NCBI GenBank assembly: GCA_003210055.1
Contig: QCNS01000009.1
Span: forward strand, 23,252-87,251
DNA: 64,000 nt
Direction of reading: 5' to 3'
DNA from: SAR116 cluster bacterium AG-426-I14
GTDB lineage: Bacteria; Pseudomonadota; Alphaproteobacteria; Puniceispirillales; Marisalimonadaceae
How positions within the stretch are numbered: position 1 is the first letter of the stretch; each line of letters starts with the position of its first letter. The translations under genes were made by a program, and so were the position numbers. The notes under the pieces were generated by a model that worked only from the letters and a program-made list of their open reading frames with translations, had not been told where the DNA came from and made no database searches. Below are positions 29,788 through 39,216 of the stretch, piece after piece.

Positions 29788-30501
29788 GTGAAAGATCTGA
29801 AGTGGAAAAGAGTTTTGCTTAAACTTTCTGGTGAAGCACTTGTTGGAGATGGTTCTTATGGTATTAGCCCAGAGATGATAAAGTCATTAGCATTAGATTT
29901 AAAAAGTGTTTTTGAGTTGAACATTCAATTGTGTATAGTAATAGGTGGTGGAAATATATACCGAGGTCTTTCTGGTGCTGCTAGAGGAATGGATAGAACC
30001 ACAGGTGACTATATGGGCATGCTAGCAACAGTTATGAACTCGTTAGCACTTCAGAATGCTCTAGAAGAAATAAATGTTCAAACAAGAGTTCAATCTGCTC
30101 TTCCTATATCAGCAGTATGTGAACCTTATATAAGAAGAAAGGCTTTTAGACATTTAGAAAAAAAGAGGATAGTGATTTTTGCAGCAGGCACAGGAAACCC
30201 TTACTTTACAACTGATACAGCGGCGGCATTAAGGGCTTCAGAAATGAACTGTGATGTGATGATAAAAGCTACACTTGTTGATGGAATTTACTCTTCTGAC
30301 CCTAAAAAAGATAAAAATGCAATTAGATATGAAAAATTATCTTACATGGACGTATTGTCAAAAGATCTTCAAGTTATAGATGCTTCTGCAGTATCTCTTG
30401 CCAGAGAAAATAAAATCCCATTAATTATAAGCTCTATTTTTGAAAATGGAAATTTAGTAAATATTTTAAAAGGTAAAGGTGTTTTCACTATTGTTAATTA
30501 A
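29788..30501 (+). CDS. pyrH: UMP kinase
   Basis: UMP kinase phosphorylates UMP to UDP for pyrimidine nucleotide synthesis. GTG 29788 was chosen because AAAGGA (29777-29782) lies 5 nt upstream and the product (237 residues) then starts [17 protein letters not shown], as in relatives. The longer frame from 29725 would translate tsf sequence out of frame. Motifs are [39 protein letters not shown] and the [14 protein letters not shown] loop. It lies between tsf and frr as in most alphaproteobacteria. Confidence 0.95.
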   Translation: MKDLKWKRVLLKLSGEALVGDGSYGISPEMIKSLALDLKSVFELNIQLCIVIGGGNIYRGLSGAARGMDRTTGDYMGMLATVMNSLALQNALEEINVQTRVQSALPISAVCEPYIRRKAFRHLEKKRIVIFAAGTGNPYFTTDTAAALRASEMNCDVMIKATLVDGIYSSDPKKDKNAIRYEKLSYMDVLSKDLQVIDASAVSLARENKIPLIISSIFENGNLVNILKGKGVFTIVN

Positions 30502-30512
30502 ACGAGGAAAAG

Positions 30513-31073
30513 ATGACTGAAAATTTTGATGAAAATTTAATTAAGCAAAGAATGGATAAAACACTCATATCTTTTCAAAATGATTTAAATACTCTTAGAG
30601 CAGGAAGGGCAACAATTAATATGTTGGATACTGTATTAGTTGAAGCTTATGGTTCAAAAGTTCCAATTAATCAATTAGGAAATATTAATGTACCTGAACC
30701 AAGACTTTTAGTAATTTCAGTTTGGGATTCCTCTAATGTTGAACAGGTTGAAAAATCTATAAGAGAGAGTAATCTGGGGTTAAACCCAATGATTGAAGGC
30801 AACTTGATTAGATTACCCATTCCACCTCTTTCTGAGGAAAGAAGAATAGAACTTTCAAAGGTAGCTGGAAAATATGCAGAAAATACAAGAGTATCTCTAC
30901 GAAATATAAGAAGAGATATAATTGAAGATATTAGAAAAAAAGAAAAAAACAAAGAGATGTCTGCTGATGAAAAACATAAAAGTGAAGAAATTGTTCAATC
31001 AATAACTAATGAGTATGTAAACAATGTAGATAAAATTTTATCAAATAAAGAAAAAGAAATACTTGAAGTATAA
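30513..31073 (+). CDS. frr: Ribosome recycling factor
   Basis: RRF splits post-termination ribosomes with EF-G. The 186-residue length is normal. Motifs include TLRAGRATINMLD, the central VEAYGSKVPINQLGNI domain and the helical LRNIRRDIIEDIRKKEKN arm. GAGG before the ATG is a good ribosome-binding site. The stop lies 4 nt before the likely uppS ATG. Confidence 0.97.
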   Translation: MTENFDENLIKQRMDKTLISFQNDLNTLRAGRATINMLDTVLVEAYGSKVPINQLGNINVPEPRLLVISVWDSSNVEQVEKSIRESNLGLNPMIEGNLIRLPIPPLSEERRIELSKVAGKYAENTRVSLRNIRRDIIEDIRKKEKNKEMSADEKHKSEEIVQSITNEYVNNVDKILSNKEKEILEV

Positions 31074-31077
31074 TAAA

Positions 31078-31764
31078 ATGTCTCCAAAACATGTAGCAAT
31101 AATTATGGATGGTAATAGAAGATGGGCAAAAACTCATAAACTGACTTTATCAGAGGGGTATAAAAAGGGCGTAGAAAATTTATATAAAACTGTTGAAAAT
31201 TTTATTGAATTAAAAATAAAGTTTTTAACGGTGTTTGGATTTTCAACTGAAAATTGGAATAGATCAACTGTAGAAATTAATAAATTAATGATATTATTTG
31301 GTAATTTTTTAGATGAATCTATTGAAAAAATAAAAGGTAAAAATGTAAAAATTCGTTTTATTGGAGATCTTTCAAAGTTTAATAAAAATATTCAAGAAAA
31401 GATAAACAGATTGTCTTCAATGTCAGAAAACAATATTGGCTTAACATTAACGTTAGCAGTAAATTATGGAGGTAGGTCTGATATTGTAAATGCAGTAAAT
31501 AAGTTTATTAATGATACAAATAATAATAAAATTGATGAGATAAAATTTAGCAAATACATAATGAATTCTGAAATACCTAATCCTGATCTATTAATTAGAA
31601 CGGGTGCAGAAAAAAGATTGTCAAATTTTTTGTTGTGGGACTTGGCGTATACTGAATTATTATTTTTAAATGAAATGTGGCCAGAATTTGATATGAAACT
31701 TTTAAAATATTCAATTAATGAGTTTAAAAAAAGAATAAGAAATTATGGTGGAACTTATGTTTAG
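31078..31764 (+). CDS. uppS: Undecaprenyl diphosphate synthase
   Basis: UppS extends farnesyl diphosphate with isopentenyl units to the C55 lipid carrier for peptidoglycan and other envelope polymers. ATG 31078 gives 228 residues starting MSPKHVAIIMDGNRRWA, with the catalytic Asp in the usual place. A TTG at 31063 overlapping frr would add five residues. Further motifs are LTVFGFSTENWNR, the NYGGRSDIVNA segment and LIRTGAEKRLSNFLLWDLAYTEL. It overlaps cdsA by 8 nt. Confidence 0.95.
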   Translation: MSPKHVAIIMDGNRRWAKTHKLTLSEGYKKGVENLYKTVENFIELKIKFLTVFGFSTENWNRSTVEINKLMILFGNFLDESIEKIKGKNVKIRFIGDLSKFNKNIQEKINRLSSMSENNIGLTLTLAVNYGGRSDIVNAVNKFINDTNNNKIDEIKFSKYIMNSEIPNPDLLIRTGAEKRLSNFLLWDLAYTELLFLNEMWPEFDMKLLKYSINEFKKRIRNYGGTYV

Positions 31765-32544
31765 AACGCCCAACAAAGAATTTTTTTTAAGGTTGTTTTC
31801 ATCAATTTTCTTAATTTCTTTTCTTATTTTGATATCAATTATTGGTAATGAAGCATATAAAATTTGTACTATTTTATTGTTTTATTTTCTATTCAGTGAA
31901 TTGGAGATGCTGATAAAAAAAAAAAGATTTTTACTTTTTTTACAACATTTTTAACGGTTTTTTATTATTTTTTAATCCTTCAAAGTAATAATTATTTATT
32001 TTTTGAACTCTCTTTGGTATTTCATTTTGTACTTTGTGTTCTGGCAGGTTTGTATTTTTTTGATTTAAAAAATCTAGTTTTTTCTACTTTGTCTATTTTG
32101 ATTATTAATTTAATTTTTTGTTTATTCTATTTGTTAACAATTTTTGATAATATCAATTTTATTTTATTAATTATTATGTTAATCACTTTTCATGATATTT
32201 CGGCTTATTTAGGAGGAAAAACGTTTGGTAAATTAAAAATATATCCAAATATTAGTCCAAATAAAACATTAGAAGGAACAATAATTGGAGTAATTTCATC
32301 TATTCCTCTAACATATTTTTATTCAACCTATTTCAATTTAGAAACAATAAATTATCTGATATTTGGAATTATATTATCTTTTTTATCATCATCAGGTGAT
32401 TTACTCGTCTCATATTTTAAAAGACGGATAAATGTAAAAGATACAGGTTCTCTTATACCTGGTCATGGTGGTTTTCTAGACAGATTTGATGGTTATATTT
32501 TTTGTATACCAATATCCTTATTATTTATAAAAATATTTAATTAA
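31757..32544 (+). pseudogene. cdsA: Phosphatidate cytidylyltransferase, reading frame broken at an A11 run
   Basis: CdsA makes CDP-diacylglycerol from phosphatidate and CTP, the precursor of all phospholipids. Residues from ATG 31757 read as a membrane protein up to the homopolymer A11 at 31915-31925, after which this frame stops at 31952-31954. The C-terminal part continues in another frame, from 31912 onward and through 32014-32544. It includes the CDP-diglyceride synthase signature (SYFKRRINVKDTG, LIPGHGGFLDRFD). One extra A would give an intact ~262-residue protein. Because the gene is essential and the sequence on both sides is well kept, a true loss is unlikely. A base miscount or slippage during transcription is more probable. 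ATG 31745 is an alternative start. Confidence 0.85.
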
Positions 32545-32550
32545 TTTAAA

Positions 32551-33705
32551 ATGAAAAAGTTAAAAAAAATTATTTTATTAGGGGCAACAGGTTCTATTGG
32601 TAAGACTACATTAGAACTTTTAAGGCTTCAGAAAGACAAATTTAAATTAATTGGAGTTTCAGCAAACACAAATGTAAAAAAATTAAAAACAATTGTTGAT
32701 GAATTTAATGTTAAATATATTGCAATTAGTGATTTAATAGCATCAAAAACAAATGTTTTTGACACTAACCTGCTGGTTGGAGAAAAAGGATTAAATGAAT
32801 TAGCTTCAATCAAATGTGATATCTTAGTCTCAGGTATATCAGGAGCTGCAGGATTGTTACCTGCAATAACAGCTTTAAAATCAGGAAATGATATAGCAAT
32901 AGCCAACAAAGAACCTCTTGTTATTGCCGGTGATTTTTTTACAAAAGAAACAAATATTAATAATACTAAAATTCTCCCAGTTGATTCTGAACATAACTCA
33001 ATCTTTCAATGCTTTGATGAAAAAAATAGAGATAAAATTAGTAATATAACTCTAACTGCTTCGGGAGGACCATTCCTTAATTTAAATAAAAAGTATTTTA
33101 ATAAAATTAAGCCCAGTGATGCAATTAAGCATCCTGTTTGGAATATGGGAAAAAAAATTTCAGTAGATAGTGCCACATTGATTAACAAAGCTCTAGAGAT
33201 TATAGAGGCAGGTAATTTATTTAATCTTAAATTTAATCAAATAGATGTCTTAATTCATCCACAATCTATAATTCATGGAATGGTTCATTATATGGATGGC
33301 TCTGTTCTCGCAAATTTATCTTATCCAAATATGATAAGTCCATTGAGTTTAGCTTTAAGTCATCCAGAGAGATTAGACTTAGGATTAAAAAAACTAGATC
33401 TGTCAAAAATAGGTGAATTATCATTCAAAAAACCTGATTTAGAAAAATTTCCAGGTTTAAAGCTTGGCTGGGAAATTTTACAGCAACCAAAGCCTTACTC
33501 AATAATAATGAATGCTGCAAATGAAATAGCAGTTGAATTATTTTTAAAAAATGCAATAAGTTTTAATCAAATTGTAGATTTAATTAATGATGCTCTTCAA
33601 AGATTTAATTTTGATATACCAAGAAGCTTAGAGGATGTTATTGATATAGATAAAAGAACACGGATTCTAATTAAAGAAAGTTACACAGGAGTTAAAATTG
33701 TTTGA
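32551..33705 (+). CDS. dxr: 1-deoxy-D-xylulose 5-phosphate reductoisomerase
   Basis: Dxr makes 2-C-methyl-D-erythritol 4-phosphate, the committed step of the MEP isoprenoid pathway. The 384-residue enzyme has the NADPH-binding LLGATGSIGKTTLELL, the ANKEPLVIAG motif, the metal-binding PVDSEHNSIFQC, and GGPFLNL and MGKKISVDSATLINK. It follows cdsA by 6 nt and overlaps rseP by 8 nt. It feeds the uppS product two genes upstream. Confidence 0.97.
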   Translation: MKKLKKIILLGATGSIGKTTLELLRLQKDKFKLIGVSANTNVKKLKTIVDEFNVKYIAISDLIASKTNVFDTNLLVGEKGLNELASIKCDILVSGISGAAGLLPAITALKSGNDIAIANKEPLVIAGDFFTKETNINNTKILPVDSEHNSIFQCFDEKNRDKISNITLTASGGPFLNLNKKYFNKIKPSDAIKHPVWNMGKKISVDSATLINKALEIIEAGNLFNLKFNQIDVLIHPQSIIHGMVHYMDGSVLANLSYPNMISPLSLALSHPERLDLGLKKLDLSKIGELSFKKPDLEKFPGLKLGWEILQQPKPYSIIMNAANEIAVELFLKNAISFNQIVDLINDALQRFNFDIPRSLEDVIDIDKRTRILIKESYTGVKIV

Positions 33706-34792
33706 AAATTCTTTTTTATTATCTTTACTTGGTTTTTTATTGGTTTTAACACCATTAGTTTTTGTTCATGAACTAGGTCATTATATTGCTGCAGTTAAAA
33801 ACAAGGTAAAAGTAGAAGTTTTTTCAGTAGGCTTTGGAAAAGAACTTTTTGGATTTAACGATAAAAATAATACAAGATGGAAATTTTGTATCCTACCATT
33901 TGGAGGATATGTTAAAATGAAGGGAGAATTGATTGTTAACGAAAAAAATAGCTCAAGAAAAACTAATCCACTCCAATTAAAAGATAAATCTGGAAATTTT
34001 AATCATGCTTCATTATTTTCAAGGTTTGTAATTGTTTTTGCTGGCCCTTTAGCAAATATTGTTTTTGGAATGCTATTGATTTCTTTACTTTATAGTTTTC
34101 AAGGAAGGCTTGTAAATTTACCTGTTGTTGGAGAAACTATAGACAATTCTCCTGCTTTTAATGCTGGCATAGTAAAAAATGACCTTATTTTAAAAATTAA
34201 TAATGAAAATATAGATAATTTTTATCAGTTAAAAAATATTGTTGAGAATAATCCAAATAAATTGCTTAGAGTTCAGGTTTTAAGAAATAAAAATATTGTA
34301 GATATAGAATTAGTTCCTAACAGTATGTTTAACAAGTTAACAAAGAAAAATGTTGGAAGAATAGGAATTATTGCCAAAAAACCTGAATTAATGAAATTAA
34401 ATATTTTTTACTCTTTTTACTATGGATGCATAGATACATTTAATATGACAATCGAATGGGTAAAAGGACTTCACAAATTAATAAATTTTAACTTGAATTC
34501 AAATGAAGTTGCTGGGCCAATTGGAATAGCAAAAATTTCTGGAGATGCTCTAGTAGGCGGTATATCCAGCTTAATTTTTTTAATGGCGATTATTTCTATT
34601 AATTTAGGTTTAATTAATTTATTACCAATACCTGCTCTAGATGGCGGTTATATTACTTTATATGTTTTGGAATTGATTTTTGGAAAACCTTTGCCTGAAA
34701 AGTATCAAGTAAAATTAATACAATTAGGAATTTTTCTACTGATTAGCTTAATGATACTTGTAACTTTTTTAGACTTAAAAAAATATGTGTAA
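33698..34792 (+). CDS. rseP: RIP metalloprotease RseP (site-2 protease family)
   Basis: RseP is an intramembrane zinc protease that cleaves anti-sigma factors and remnant signal peptides. The 364-residue protein starts at TTG 33698, overlapping dxr. The zinc motif HELGH lies in the first membrane segment (VFVHELGHYI, about residues 23-32). A single PDZ domain is at about 125-205 (VGETIDNSPAFNAGIVKNDLI split by a turn), and the C-terminal LLPIPALDGGY segment carries the third zinc ligand. E. coli RseP has two PDZ domains (450 residues); one is normal in many alphaproteobacteria. Confidence 0.94.
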   Translation: MFENSFLLSLLGFLLVLTPLVFVHELGHYIAAVKNKVKVEVFSVGFGKELFGFNDKNNTRWKFCILPFGGYVKMKGELIVNEKNSSRKTNPLQLKDKSGNFNHASLFSRFVIVFAGPLANIVFGMLLISLLYSFQGRLVNLPVVGETIDNSPAFNAGIVKNDLILKINNENIDNFYQLKNIVENNPNKLLRVQVLRNKNIVDIELVPNSMFNKLTKKNVGRIGIIAKKPELMKLNIFYSFYYGCIDTFNMTIEWVKGLHKLINFNLNSNEVAGPIGIAKISGDALVGGISSLIFLMAIISINLGLINLLPIPALDGGYITLYVLELIFGKPLPEKYQVKLIQLGIFLLISLMILVTFLDLKKYV

Positions 34793-34852
34793 ATAACTTT
34801 CAATATAATGTATGTATATTAATTGATATGTTGTCTGAGATTAGGAGAAATT

Positions 34853-37108
34853 TTGCATTTTTTAAAAATTATATTTTTTGTTTTATTTTTTTTCGTTTCT
34901 TCATACTCATCATTTTCTGATGAAATAGGTGTTGATAAATACCGTATTGAAGGAAATAAAAGAATACCTAATAGTTATATATCAAACCTAGTCAAAGACT
35001 TGTTAGGTAAAAAGGTGACTAATAGAGAAATAAATTCATTAACAAAAAAATTATATATGTCTGACTTTTTTGATGACGTTGAAATAACTACAAAAGATGA
35101 TTTATTAATTATAAAAGTCTTAGAAAAACCTATAATAAATGAAATTGTTTTTGAAGGTAATGATTTCTTAGAAGATAAAGACCTAGAAGAAGTTATTAAT
35201 ATTAAAAAAAGAGAAACTTTTAGTGAAAAAAAATTAACATATGCTCTAAAAAAAATTAGAGAAGAGTATACTCGTTCTGGAAGATATAGAGCAAAAATTG
35301 ATGTTAAAAGACAGGATTTACCTCAATCAAGAATTAAACTAATTTTTGTAATTGATGAAGGTGACCCTATAAAGGTAAATAAGATTAATTTTATAGGTAA
35401 TAAACTATTTTCTGATGATGATTTAAGAAGTGTTATAACTACAAAAGAAGCTTCGATGATTAGAATTTTTGGTAGTAGTATATTTAATAAAGAAAATATT
35501 GAATTAGACAAAGCAAAATTATTGAAGTTTTATAACACCAGAGGTTATGTGGATTTCAAGGTGGTTTCTTATAGAACGGACTTATTGCAAGATTACTCTG
35601 GTTTTAATATAAATATAATAGTCAGTGAAGGTCCAAGATATAAAATAAAGAAAATTATTTTAGACAATAATGTCTTAAAATTAGATGAAAAAAAAATTAA
35701 AGATTCACTTTCAGTTAATGAAGGTGATTATTACGATATGAGAGCTGTAAGCGAAAGTGTAGGTATTTTGAATGAAAATCTTGGTTCAGAGGGTTTTTCT
35801 TTTGTCAAAATTGAAACTTCGTTAGAGAATAAAAAAGAAGGCTTTCTAGATTTGAAATTTAATATTGATGAAGGACAAAAAAGTTATATAGGATTAATAA
35901 ATATTTCAGGTAATACTAGAACTTTAGATTATGTAATTAGAAGGGAGTTAAAACTTTTAGAGGGTGATCCCTTTAATGCTCAAAAATTAAAAGAGTCTAT
36001 ACAAGCTATAAGAAGACTTGGTTATTTTACAACCGTAGATGTAGATTTAAAGGAAACTAATGTTCCTAATCAAGTTGATATTAATATAAAGGTAAAAGAA
36101 ACATTAACTGGTGATTTTGCATTTGGAATAGGATATGACTCTGTTGAAAAAGAGCAGATTTCAATTGGACTTAATGAGAAAAATTTTTTAGGAAAAGGTC
36201 TTAAAACAAGACTTAGTGTTTCTACATCAGCAAAAAGCACCAAATATGATATTGGAATAACAGAACCATATTTTCGTGATAAACCATTACTTTTGTCAGG
36301 AAATATTTTTGATCAAACAAACGAGCGTGGTGATAGAGATATAGAGAAAACAGGAATGAGCTTTGCTTTTGGTTTTGATGTAAAGGAATATTTTAATAAA
36401 TTCTCTTATTCTTTTGTTGAAAGTAAAACATCTACAAGTAGTTCTTCGACTGCAACTTCAGTTTCTGGTGAAGAAGGGATAGAAGTTCAAACCTCATCTT
36501 TAAATTATACTTTTGTAAATGATACTAGGGATAATTATTTTAATCCAAAGTCTGGTCATAAGTTATTATTTGATACCTCTCTAGCTGGAATTGGGGGTGA
36601 TGCAAAATTTGCTCAGATACAAACAAAATATAAATCTTATACCCCCTTTTCTTATGGAGACCATGTTTTGTCATTTGCAGGTAATATAGGTTTTACATCG
36701 CCAATAGATGATGAAAAAATTACAAGCTCTAATAGATTTTACTTTAATTCAAAAAAGGTTAGGGGTTTTGATAGTGGTGGTATAGGACCTAGGGATATTG
36801 GAAATGATCAGGCAGTTGGCGGAAACAATTATTATTCTGGTTCACTAGAATTAAGAACTAAAAGTTTTATGCCAGAGGATACAGGGATAGAATGGTCAAT
36901 ATATTCAGATTTTGGATCATTATGGGATACTGATTATCCAGATAATGTTAGAGGAGTTGATGATTCAGGTCCTCGAGTTTCTTCGGGTTTAGCACTTTAT
37001 TGGACCACACCAATAGGACCTTTGAATTTTATATGGGGTTGGCCGGTTTCTAAAGAAAGTTATGATAAAGAAAATAATTTTAAGTTTTCAATAGGAACAA
37101 GTTTTTAA
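34853..37108 (+). CDS. bamA: Outer membrane protein assembly factor BamA
   Basis: BamA folds and inserts beta-barrel proteins into the outer membrane. TTG 34853 was chosen because AGGAGA (34843-34848) precedes it and the product then starts with a clean signal peptide (MHFLKIIFFVLFFFVSSYSS). The longer frame from 34823 would put charged residues before the signal. The 751-residue protein has five POTRA repeats (about 20-410), each opening with an IEGN/FEGN/FIGN-like strand. A 16-strand barrel with the VRGF motif (KVRGFDSGG) follows, ending in a terminal Phe recognised by the Bam complex. A TATAAT at 34804-34809 could provide extra promoter activity. Confidence 0.95.
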   Translation: MHFLKIIFFVLFFFVSSYSSFSDEIGVDKYRIEGNKRIPNSYISNLVKDLLGKKVTNREINSLTKKLYMSDFFDDVEITTKDDLLIIKVLEKPIINEIVFEGNDFLEDKDLEEVINIKKRETFSEKKLTYALKKIREEYTRSGRYRAKIDVKRQDLPQSRIKLIFVIDEGDPIKVNKINFIGNKLFSDDDLRSVITTKEASMIRIFGSSIFNKENIELDKAKLLKFYNTRGYVDFKVVSYRTDLLQDYSGFNINIIVSEGPRYKIKKIILDNNVLKLDEKKIKDSLSVNEGDYYDMRAVSESVGILNENLGSEGFSFVKIETSLENKKEGFLDLKFNIDEGQKSYIGLINISGNTRTLDYVIRRELKLLEGDPFNAQKLKESIQAIRRLGYFTTVDVDLKETNVPNQVDINIKVKETLTGDFAFGIGYDSVEKEQISIGLNEKNFLGKGLKTRLSVSTSAKSTKYDIGITEPYFRDKPLLLSGNIFDQTNERGDRDIEKTGMSFAFGFDVKEYFNKFSYSFVESKTSTSSSSTATSVSGEEGIEVQTSSLNYTFVNDTRDNYFNPKSGHKLLFDTSLAGIGGDAKFAQIQTKYKSYTPFSYGDHVLSFAGNIGFTSPIDDEKITSSNRFYFNSKKVRGFDSGGIGPRDIGNDQAVGGNNYYSGSLELRTKSFMPEDTGIEWSIYSDFGSLWDTDYPDNVRGVDDSGPRVSSGLALYWTTPIGPLNFIWGWPVSKESYDKENNFKFSIGTSF

Positions 37109-37114
37109 TTTTTA

Positions 37115-37696
37115 ATGAAATTTTTATTTATTTTAATTTTGGTCTTTTTTAACATTAACTGTGTTAGTGCTTCCAAAATGCATAATGCAGAAAAAAACTT
37201 TTTTAAATACACACTTATCAAAGACAGTTCATCAATTGGAATAGTGGACTTCAGAAGTGTATTAAAAAATTCAAAAACAATGAAAAAAGTTGGGAAACAG
37301 TTTTTAATTTTTGAAAAACAACTTAATGAAAGAATCAAAAATGATGAAACTAAAATTAGAAAAAAAGAAAAAAGACTTTTGAAACTTAATAAGCAAACAA
37401 AAGATTATAATTCTTTAAAGAAAGAAATTAAACAAGAGATAGCTGTTCTTCAAAAATTTGCATTTGAAGAAAAAAATAAGTTAAATTTATCATTTCAAAG
37501 TATTCAAAAAAAACTTAAAGATGTTCTAGCTTCTATAATTAAAGAAATATCTTTGAGAAAAAAAATAGACGTTGTGATTTTAAAAGAAAACGCATTTTTA
37601 TTTAATGATAATAAATTAGATTTATCTGAGGAGGCTTTATCAGCTTTTGATGAAAAAACTAAAAATTTAAAAATTACCAGAATTAAGTCTGAATAG
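37115..37696 (+). CDS. skp: OmpH/Skp family periplasmic chaperone
   Basis: Skp-like chaperones carry unfolded outer-membrane proteins across the periplasm to BamA. The 193-residue precursor has a hydrophobic signal peptide (about 1-20, ending VSA). The OmpH pattern follows: IGIVDFRSVLKNSKTMKKV, then a long charged helical hairpin and a final strand with KIDVVILKENAFLF. Coiled-coil character and the place between bamA and lpxD are as expected. A Cys at position 16 lies inside the signal and does not form a convincing lipobox. Confidence 0.9.
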   Translation: MKFLFILILVFFNINCVSASKMHNAEKNFFKYTLIKDSSSIGIVDFRSVLKNSKTMKKVGKQFLIFEKQLNERIKNDETKIRKKEKRLLKLNKQTKDYNSLKKEIKQEIAVLQKFAFEEKNKLNLSFQSIQKKLKDVLASIIKEISLRKKIDVVILKENAFLFNDNKLDLSEEALSAFDEKTKNLKITRIKSE

Positions 37697-37705
37697 GTTA
37701 AAATT

Positions 37706-38761
37706 TTGAATCATATTTTTTTTAAATTAGTGAATAAGGTTTATTTAAGTGACATAATATCTTTTTTAAAGATAAATATAAATGATTTGGATAGGTTTAA
37801 TCAATTTATTGATTTCGATGTAAAGAGTTATGAAATATTAGATTTTTGTTCGCTAGATAAATTGAAAAAAAATACTTTGTCGTTTATGTCAAAAAAATCA
37901 AATAACTTAATTTTAGAAAATTTTTCTGTTTGTTTAGTTGATAAAACTTATGATAAAAATTTTCACAAAAATATGATAAAGATACCTGTTAAAAACCCCC
38001 GTAAATCTTTTTCAGAACTTATTACTAACTTTTGTATTAAAAAAATAAATAAAGATGATAGAAGTAATTTAAAAAATCAGAGTATAATATTTGATACTGT
38101 TCAAATAGGCAAAAATTTTAAAATAGGTAATTTTTCTGAAATTAAAAGTAATGTTGTAATAGGTGACAACGTAATTATAGGAAATGGAGTAACAATTTCT
38201 GAAAATTGTTTTATTGGAAATAATTCCATAATAGAAAATGGTGTTCAATTAGAATGTACTATATTAAATGAAAACGTAACAATAAGTCAAAATTCAGTTA
38301 TAGGAAAAAATGGTTTTGGTTTTATACCATCGGGATTAAAAACTAAAGTTTTTTTTCATGTTGGTGGTGTTATTATTGGTCAAAATTCTTATGTCGGCTC
38401 AAATAGTAATATAGATAGAGGATTAATAAATGACACAACCATTGGTAAATCAGTAATGATTGATAATCAAGTTCATATAGCTCATAATTGTAAAATTGAA
38501 GATAATTGTATACTTCCTGGAAAATGCGCATTATCTGGATCTGTACATTTAGAAAAAAATGTTATACTGGGAGGTGGTGTAGGTATTGTTGATAATGTCG
38601 TAATAGGAGAAGGTTCAACTATAACAGCTGGTTCAAATGTTTTAAAAAGTTTTCCTATTAAAAATAGTAAAATAGGTGGTTATCCTGCATTAAACCATTA
38701 TGATTGGCAAAGAATACAGGTAATAAATAACAAAAAAATTAAAAATCGGTTACTAAAATGA
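37706..38761 (+). CDS. lpxD: UDP-3-O-(3-hydroxyacyl)glucosamine N-acyltransferase
   Basis: LpxD adds the second 3-hydroxyacyl chain from ACP in lipid A synthesis. The 351-residue protein starts at TTG 37706. An N-terminal uridine-binding domain is followed by a left-handed beta-helix of hexapeptide repeats, visible as repeated (I/V)G(D/N/K)N units from about residue 130. The catalytic His is in VHIAHNC (H260). The start of fabZ overlaps its stop by 4 nt. Confidence 0.95.
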   Translation: MNHIFFKLVNKVYLSDIISFLKININDLDRFNQFIDFDVKSYEILDFCSLDKLKKNTLSFMSKKSNNLILENFSVCLVDKTYDKNFHKNMIKIPVKNPRKSFSELITNFCIKKINKDDRSNLKNQSIIFDTVQIGKNFKIGNFSEIKSNVVIGDNVIIGNGVTISENCFIGNNSIIENGVQLECTILNENVTISQNSVIGKNGFGFIPSGLKTKVFFHVGGVIIGQNSYVGSNSNIDRGLINDTTIGKSVMIDNQVHIAHNCKIEDNCILPGKCALSGSVHLEKNVILGGGVGIVDNVVIGEGSTITAGSNVLKSFPIKNSKIGGYPALNHYDWQRIQVINNKKIKNRLLK

Positions 38762-39204
38762 ATAATAACATTTCACTTAATTATGATGATATTCTTAAGT
38801 TAATTCCTCATAGATATCCATTTTTAATGATAGATAAAGTTGAAAATCTTGAGGTGAATAAAAAAGCAGTTGGAATTAAAATGGTTTCAATAAATGAAGA
38901 GTATTTTAAAGGACATTTCCCTGAGTATCCAGTTATGCCTGGAGTTTTGATCGTAGAGGCTATGGCTCAAACTGCAGCATGTCTAATATCATACTCAAAT
39001 AAAGACTATCAGGGTAAAAAAGTAGTTTTTTTGACCGGAGTTAATGAAGCCAAGTTTAAAAAGCCAATCTTACCAGGTAATGTAGTTTATTTAGAAGTTT
39101 CATTTTTAAATTCAAGAAAAAATTTTTTTAAATTTTCTGGTAAGGCCATTGTAAAAAATCAAGTAATGGCAATTGCTAACTTTTCAGCTATGCTTACGGT
39201 GTAA
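38758..39204 (+). CDS. fabZ: 3-hydroxyacyl-[acyl-carrier-protein] dehydratase FabZ
   Basis: FabZ dehydrates 3-hydroxyacyl-ACP in fatty acid elongation and competes with LpxA/LpxD for the same pool. The 148-residue hot-dog-fold enzyme has LIPHRYPFLMIDKV, the catalytic H53 in GHFPEYPVMPG and E67 in IVEAMAQTAA. Its position inside the lpx cluster is near universal. Confidence 0.97.
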   Translation: MNNNISLNYDDILKLIPHRYPFLMIDKVENLEVNKKAVGIKMVSINEEYFKGHFPEYPVMPGVLIVEAMAQTAACLISYSNKDYQGKKVVFLTGVNEAKFKKPILPGNVVYLEVSFLNSRKNFFKFSGKAIVKNQVMAIANFSAMLTV

Positions 39205-39216
39205 AATAAGGTTTTT

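Noticed and set aside
32014..32544. A separate short gene for the C-terminal half of cdsA
   Set aside because: The open frame extends upstream to the A11 run and matches the continuation of CdsA, and no ribosome-binding site precedes 32014.
34823..34852. Earlier start of bamA at 34823
   Set aside because: It would place ten unrelated residues, including Cys and Arg, before a clean signal peptide; TTG 34853 has AGGAGA in front.
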